Of a stretch of 9,323 nt of DNA, positions 6,399-9,323 are shown one piece after another. The notes under the pieces were generated by a model that was not told the origin of the DNA, made no database searches, and saw only the letters and a list, made by a program, of their open reading frames with translations. The stretch is from Actinobacteria bacterium UBA3086 (GTDB lineage: Bacteria > Actinomycetota > Coriobacteriia > Anaerosomatales > UBA3086): the NCBI GenBank assembly GCA_002367305.1, contig DFBG01000143.1, positions 1-9,323 of the forward strand, written 5' to 3'. Positions within the stretch are counted from its first letter, which is position 1; every line of letters starts with the position of its first letter. A program made the translations under genes and the position numbers.

Positions 6399-7589
6399 CT
6401 AGCTGCAGCTTCCCATTGCGCAGGGGGAACTGGGCTTGCGCTCAGGGTCCGACTTCACGGCGCAGGCGGCGGTGCGCTCCTCCGACGGGTGCAGGATGCA
6501 TGTCGTATCCGCCCCCATGGGATCACCGAACTCGTGGAATGCCTTGGTGCGACAACCGCGACAGATGCGCGAGTACTCACACTCCTCGTCACTGCACACG
6601 CCCTGTGCGTTCTGCTCGTCGTACTCGAACAGCGCCCGAGCGGCCTCGGTCAGTGTCATGTCCCGGACGTTGCCGATGGTCCAGTCCTGGGCGAACTGGC
6701 AGGGCATGATGCCGCCCTCAGAGTTGATGTTCATGTGTCCCTTGCCGACGGGGCAGGCGCTCACGGTCTTGAGACGCTCGAGACCCTTGGTCACGTCGAT
6801 GCCCTGCTCGATGAGCTTCTCTGCCATGTAGGGGATCACGGAGGGGAGGGCACCGATGTCGTACTCGAGATTCGTTTCGGGATCCAGAACGTCGGCCAAC
6901 ACGTAGTCGGCGAGTTCGCGCCACTGTTCGGCGGTGATCCGACCGTCCTCCTCGCCCTCACTCCGACCCGAGGTGATGAGGTCGCAGAGGTAGATGAGGC
7001 CGCAGTCGAGCTCCTTGGCGGTCTCGATGAGGCCTTTCACGTGAGGCCAGGTGTCGGTGCTGACCGCCGATTTGAGAGCGACCCTGACGCCTTCCTCGCG
7101 AAGGATCTTGATGGTTTCGACTACGCGGTCTCGCGTGCCGGGCACGCCGACGAGAGAGTCGTGGAATTCAGCCGGCCCATAGAGTGACGTCGCAATCCAA
7201 TCGATCCCGGAGCTCTTGAGTCTCTTGGCGATGTCGCGATTGATCATCGTGGCGTTGGTGGAGACCACGACGTGCATGTCGTGAGAGCGGGCCTCTCCGA
7301 GAATCTCCCAGAAGTTGGAGCGCATCATCGGCTCGCCGCCCGACATGAACAGCAACGGTACTCCCACGTCTGCCATTTGGCGGACCAGGGCGATCGACTC
7401 TTCGTCGGAGAGTTGCTCGGGCTTCTGGTGAGCATCTGCCGACATGTAGCAGTGATCGCAAAGGAGGTTGCAGCGGTTGGTGATGTTCCAGATGATCTCG
7501 CTGGGGCGACCGAGCTTGTAGGCGGTGAGGGCCTTGTTCTCGACCTCCGCAAGGGGTCCGTCGAAGAAGAGGGAGCGAATGTGAGCCAT
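6399..7589 (-). CDS. Radical SAM/SPASM domain protein, NirJ/AhbC/AhbD-like
   Basis: From the ATG at 7589, preceded by TGGAGG five bases upstream, the protein is 396 aa. An upstream ATG at 7694 would add 35 unlikely residues and span the promoter. Residues 31-48 read E-I-I-W-N-I-T-N-R-C-N-L-L-C-D-H-C-Y, so C40-x3-C44-x2-C47 bind the SAM-cleaving [4Fe-4S] cluster; G-G-E-P is at 84-87. The C-terminal SPASM region has seven cysteines: C279, C297, C332, C337, C343, C346 and C364. The pattern C-E-Y-x-x-I-C-R-G-C-R-x-K-A is close to that of NirJ/AhbC/AhbD, which alter haem precursors, and also to peptide-modifying PqqE relatives. A further tail (365-396) carries C376, C390 and C395. No haem-biosynthesis gene or clear precursor peptide is adjacent, so the substrate is open. 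The gene has its own promoter with two operator-like sites. Confidence 0.88.
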   Translation of the reverse strand: MAHIRSLFFDGPLAEVENKALTAYKLGRPSEIIWNITNRCNLLCDHCYMSADAHQKPEQLSDEESIALVRQMADVGVPLLFMSGGEPMMRSNFWEILGEARSHDMHVVVSTNATMINRDIAKRLKSSGIDWIATSLYGPAEFHDSLVGVPGTRDRVVETIKILREEGVRVALKSAVSTDTWPHVKGLIETAKELDCGLIYLCDLITSGRSEGEEDGRITAEQWRELADYVLADVLDPETNLEYDIGALPSVIPYMAEKLIEQGIDVTKGLERLKTVSACPVGKGHMNINSEGGIMPCQFAQDWTIGNVRDMTLTEAARALFEYDEQNAQGVCSDEECEYSRICRGCRTKAFHEFGDPMGADTTCILHPSEERTAACAVKSDPERKPSSPCAMGSCS

Positions 7590-7656
7590 GAATGCCTCCA
7601 GCGATGGGGGTTCAGTCGATACGCCAATACGCCACAGTGGGCGTTCAGTGCTCCCG

Positions 7657-7686
7657 AGACTAGCACTTTCGGCGCGGCTTGTGCAA
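7657..7686 (-). promoter_or_regulatory. Promoter of the radical SAM gene
   Basis: Read on the minus strand, TTGCAC (7686-7681) and TAGTCT (7662-7657) are 18 bp apart, predicting a start near 7650 and a leader of about 60 nt. The leader contains ACGCC/GGCGT arms at 7629-7644 that could form a small hairpin. The -35 hexamer equals that of the MarR promoter in this window. Confidence 0.55.
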
Positions 7687-7696
7687 ACATTCACAA
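7679..7696. promoter_or_regulatory. Rex/CRP-like inverted repeat over the -35 box
   Basis: TTGTGCAAACATTCACAA is an 18-bp inverted repeat with one mismatched pair. It differs by one base from the Rex pattern TTGTGAA-N4-TTCACAA and by one from the CRP-type pattern TGTGA-N6-TCACA. It covers the -35 box of the radical SAM promoter, as expected of a repressor such as the NADH-sensing Rex. Neither candidate regulator gene is in the window. Confidence 0.5.
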
Positions 7697-7714
7697 GGTA
7701 ACAATTGTTACCTT
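7695..7714. promoter_or_regulatory. Perfect 20-bp palindrome, probable operator
   Basis: AAGGTAACAATTGTTACCTT equals its own reverse complement over all 20 bases. It lies 8 bp upstream of the -35 of the radical SAM gene, centred about 54 bp before the predicted start, and abuts the Rex-like repeat. I cannot assign a regulator. It also lies about 80 bp before the predicted start of the divergent CDGSH gene and might serve both. Confidence 0.6.
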
Positions 7715-7771
7715 TCTGGCGTCAAGAGAGGTCAACCTCTGAGGCCTTCGGCTTCTGTGGGAGAATTGGGC

Positions 7772-7777
7772 TAGACT
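7772..7777 (+). promoter_or_regulatory. Possible -10 box of the CDGSH gene
   Basis: TAGACT fits TANNNT and would start transcription near 7784, about 35 nt before the GTG at 7819. No convincing -35 is seen. The hexamer matches the one before the DUF362 gene. Confidence 0.35.
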
Positions 7778-7818
7778 TGGAACACTGTTCATCGATGAAA
7801 TCGCGGGGGTGCACGTAA

Positions 7819-8514
7819 GTGGACGAGCGTGCGAAGCGAATGCGAATCAGGGTAGGCACAGATGGTCCATATGCGGTCACGGGCAACGTGCCGCTTATTC
7901 GTATGGAGATCGTAGTCAACGACGCCGGTGAGTCGGTGGGTTGGCGCGAGGTGGAGCGCACGGAGCCCGGCGATCGCTATCTTCTGTGTCGGTGCGGCAA
8001 GTCCGCCGACAAGCCCTTTTGCGATTTCACGCATGCCTCAGAAGGCTTCGATGGCACCGAGACCGCGGGCCACGGATCTTACGTGGAGCAGTCGGTTTCG
8101 ATCGACGGACCGGGGATCATGTTGCGCGATGTCCGGAACCTCTGTGCCGAGGCGAGGTTCTGCGATCGCGGCGGAGGACTCTGGAACCTCGTGGGGCAGT
8201 GTGCCGATCCGGCAACCCGCGCTCTGGCCGAGGAGGAGGCAGCGCTCTGCCCCTCAGGCCGCTACACCCTCTGCGACAGTGGCTCCGGAGAGGCGCATGA
8301 GCCGGAGCTGGATCCCGCGATCGTGTTGATCGAGGACCCTCAACTGGGCGTGAGCGGACCGATATTCGTGCGCGGTGGGATCGAGATCGTGGATGCCAAC
8401 GGTGAGCCCTACGAGATCAGGAACCGCGTGACACTATGTCGCTGCGGGGAGTCCAAGAACAAGCCGTTCTGCGATGGCTCGCACATTGCCGCAGAGTTCA
8501 AGTCCTGGGAGTAG
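7819..8514 (+). CDS. CDGSH / Fer4_19-like / CDGSH iron-sulfur protein
   Basis: This 231-aa protein has two CDGSH zinc-finger-type motifs that in the family bind [2Fe-2S] through three Cys and one His. The first is C57-x-C59-x8-C68-D-F-T-H72; the second is C207-x-C209-x8-C218-D-G-S-H222. Between them, residues about 85-155 resemble the divergent [4Fe-4S] Fer4_19 domain, with C109, C115, C128, C144-P-S-G-R and C152. The N-terminus (I-R-V-x-x-x-G-P-Y-x-V-T-G-N-V-P-L) is also typical. The first motif has Phe where Gly is usual. Such proteins are cytosolic and are thought to carry electrons or clusters; the exact role is unknown. The start is GTG at 7819, with GGGGGT 8 bases upstream. ATG at 7840 is a strong alternative because family members usually begin there, but it has no ribosome site. 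The gene is divergent from the radical SAM gene. Confidence 0.87.
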   Translation: MDERAKRMRIRVGTDGPYAVTGNVPLIRMEIVVNDAGESVGWREVERTEPGDRYLLCRCGKSADKPFCDFTHASEGFDGTETAGHGSYVEQSVSIDGPGIMLRDVRNLCAEARFCDRGGGLWNLVGQCADPATRALAEEEAALCPSGRYTLCDSGSGEAHEPELDPAIVLIEDPQLGVSGPIFVRGGIEIVDANGEPYEIRNRVTLCRCGESKNKPFCDGSHIAAEFKSWE

Positions 8515-8588
8515 GCTCGCCAGGCTGCTCTCAGAATGGGCAGTGTATCGTGTACGGACATTCGTAGGCATGCGGCAGTGGAGGGGTC

Positions 8589-8891
8589 ATGGTCAAGCAT
8601 CTCGTATTCTGGCGGCTCAAGGAGCATGCGCTCGGTGCATCCAAGGCCGAGAATATCCTGCGCTTCAAGGCTGAGGTCGAGAAGCTCAAGAACGTGGTGC
8701 CCGGAGTGAGGAGCCTGGAACTCGGTGTCGACATCGAGGGATCGCCAGCCGCATGGGATATGGCGCTCTATTCAGAGTTCGATTCTCAAGAGGCGCTGGA
8801 CGCCTACCAAGCCCACCCAGAGCACCTGAAGGTACGGGACCTCTTCGTCGAGGCCACCTCTGAGCGTGCGGTAGTGGACTACGAGGTCTGA
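8589..8891 (+). CDS. Dabb family (stress-responsive alpha/beta barrel) protein
   Basis: This 100-aa protein matches the Dabb family (PF07876) in length and layout. It begins MVKHLVFWRLKE, with the conserved His4 on strand one. A Lys/Glu-rich helix (A-E-N-I-L-R-F-K-A-E-V-E-K-L-K) follows, then V-P-G-V-R-S-L-E-L-G, D-M-A-L-Y-S-E-F, A-L-D-A-Y-Q-A-H-P-E-H and a last strand ending V-D-Y-E-V. Family members are dimeric ferredoxin-like folds; some are enzymes, but most bacterial ones have no known reaction. GGAGGGG at 8580-8586 supports the ATG. The gene lies 74 bp after the CDGSH gene on the same strand with no terminator between, so the two may share a transcript. Confidence 0.85.
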   Translation: MVKHLVFWRLKEHALGASKAENILRFKAEVEKLKNVVPGVRSLELGVDIEGSPAAWDMALYSEFDSQEALDAYQAHPEHLKVRDLFVEATSERAVVDYEV

Positions 8892-8927
8892 TCGGTCCCG
8901 TCATCCCAGGAGCGCGTGATCGGGAAA

Positions 8928-8985
8928 TAGTTGCACTTGCAACTATTGGCACGTATAGTGCTGCCGGTAGTTGCAACTTCAACTA
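8928..8985 (+). promoter_or_regulatory. MarR promoter with two matching operators
   Basis: The promoter is TTGCAC (8931-8936), 17 bp, then TATAGT (8954-8959), with a start near 8966. Two sites share the form TAGTTG-N6-CAACTA. Site 1 is 8928-8945, inside a longer 22-bp palindrome at 8926-8947 with 10-bp arms. Site 2 is 8968-8985. They are 40 bp apart centre to centre; site 1 covers the -35 and site 2 covers the transcription start. This fits autorepression by the MarR protein encoded just downstream. Confidence 0.75.
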
Positions 8986-9002
8986 AATTCCGAGGAACTC
9001 AC

Positions 9003-9323
9003 ATGCTCCCCACCGACAACCCCATTGCGCGTCTCAACGCCATTCTTCATCGGCGTACACACATGTACTTCAACCGCCAGCTCAAGCCGTATGGCCTCAG
9101 CCACATGCACTTCCGCATGCTCAGCTACGTGGGTCGTCATGACGGGCTCAAGCAGGAGGATATTCGTACGTTCATCGATGCCGACAAGGGCGGGGTGGCG
9201 CACGCGATCAAGCGGCTCGTGGAGAAGGGCTACATCGAGCGTGACAGGGACCCCTCCGACGGGCGCGCATATGTGATTCGACTGACCGACGAAGGCCAGA
9301 CATTTCTAGCCGAATTCCGCACG
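9003..9323 (+). CDS. MarR-family transcriptional regulator, N-terminal part (3' end outside window)
   Basis: From the ATG at 9003 the frame stays open for 107 codons to the window edge. The N-terminal helix (P-I-A-R-L-N-A-I-L-H-R-R) is followed by the winged helix-turn-helix: L-S-H-M-H-F-R-M-L, Q-E-D-I-R-T-F-I-D-A-D-K-G-G-V-A-H-A-I-K-R-L-V-E-K-G-Y-I. The wing R-D-P-S-D-G-R-A-Y-V-I-R-L-T-D-E-G is diagnostic of MarR. Most of the roughly 145-residue family length is present; the C-terminal dimerisation helix is cut off. GAGGA at 8992-8996, six bases upstream, supports the start. MarR proteins are ligand- or oxidant-sensing dimeric repressors that often repress themselves and an adjacent transporter or enzyme gene. 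The downstream target would be past the edge. Confidence 0.9.
   Translation, partial: MLPTDNPIARLNAILHRRTHMYFNRQLKPYGLSHMHFRMLSYVGRHDGLKQEDIRTFIDADKGGVAHAIKRLVEKGYIERDRDPSDGRAYVIRLTDEGQTFLAEFRT

Noticed and set aside
6489..7187. Plus-strand ORF of 232 codons opposite the radical SAM gene
   Set aside because: It is antisense to well-supported SPASM coding sequence, its translation shows low-complexity V/L/D/G composition, and it lacks a ribosome site.
7590..7694. Longer radical SAM start at 7694
   Set aside because: The extra 35 residues would span the -10 box and leader and have no ribosome site, whereas 7589 has a good one.

Overview
The window looks like chromosomal DNA from a GC-rich anaerobic or redox-specialised actinobacterium, possibly Coriobacteriia. 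This is inferred from the GC-rich codon choice, actinobacterial-style promoters (TTGNNN with TANNNT), three cell-wall-binding type 2 repeats on a secreted protein, and several iron-sulfur proteins. No rRNA, tRNA, transposase, phage gene or CRISPR array is visible, so the assignment rests on gene content only.

Layout. At the left edge (1-704) the tail of an aldo/keto reductase overlaps by 4 bp a small two-helix membrane protein with a bacterial PH domain. Next (753-1910) is a DUF362 protein ending in a double [4Fe-4S] ferredoxin module. It converges on a LysR-type regulator (2870-1941, minus). Divergent from the regulator is a region (2871-3549) with no long gene. It holds two very small ORFs with strong ribosome binding sites (54 and 33 codons) and ends in a clear intrinsic terminator. 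A sigma70-like promoter then precedes a 912-aa exported protein made of a parallel beta-helix plus three CW_binding_2 repeats (3550-6288).

A 12-bp-stem terminator separates this from a convergent radical SAM/SPASM enzyme (7589-6399, minus) resembling the NirJ/AhbC/AhbD haem-biosynthesis group. The gap between that gene and the next, divergent gene contains a promoter with an 18-bp Rex/CRP-like inverted repeat over its -35 box, abutting a perfect 20-bp palindrome. The plus strand then carries a CDGSH / Fer4_19-like / CDGSH iron-sulfur protein (7819-8514), a Dabb-family stress-response barrel protein (8589-8891), and the start of a MarR regulator (9003 to the edge). The MarR promoter carries two matching operator half-site pairs.

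How the parts fit together. Three of the larger products are iron-sulfur proteins (DUF362-ferredoxin, radical SAM/SPASM, CDGSH), and the Rex-like site hints at control by NADH/NAD+ or another redox cue. The genes do not form one obvious pathway: orientations alternate and each unit has its own signals. The parts that most merit follow-up are the two-small-ORF unit next to the LysR gene and the paired operators upstream of the radical SAM gene.
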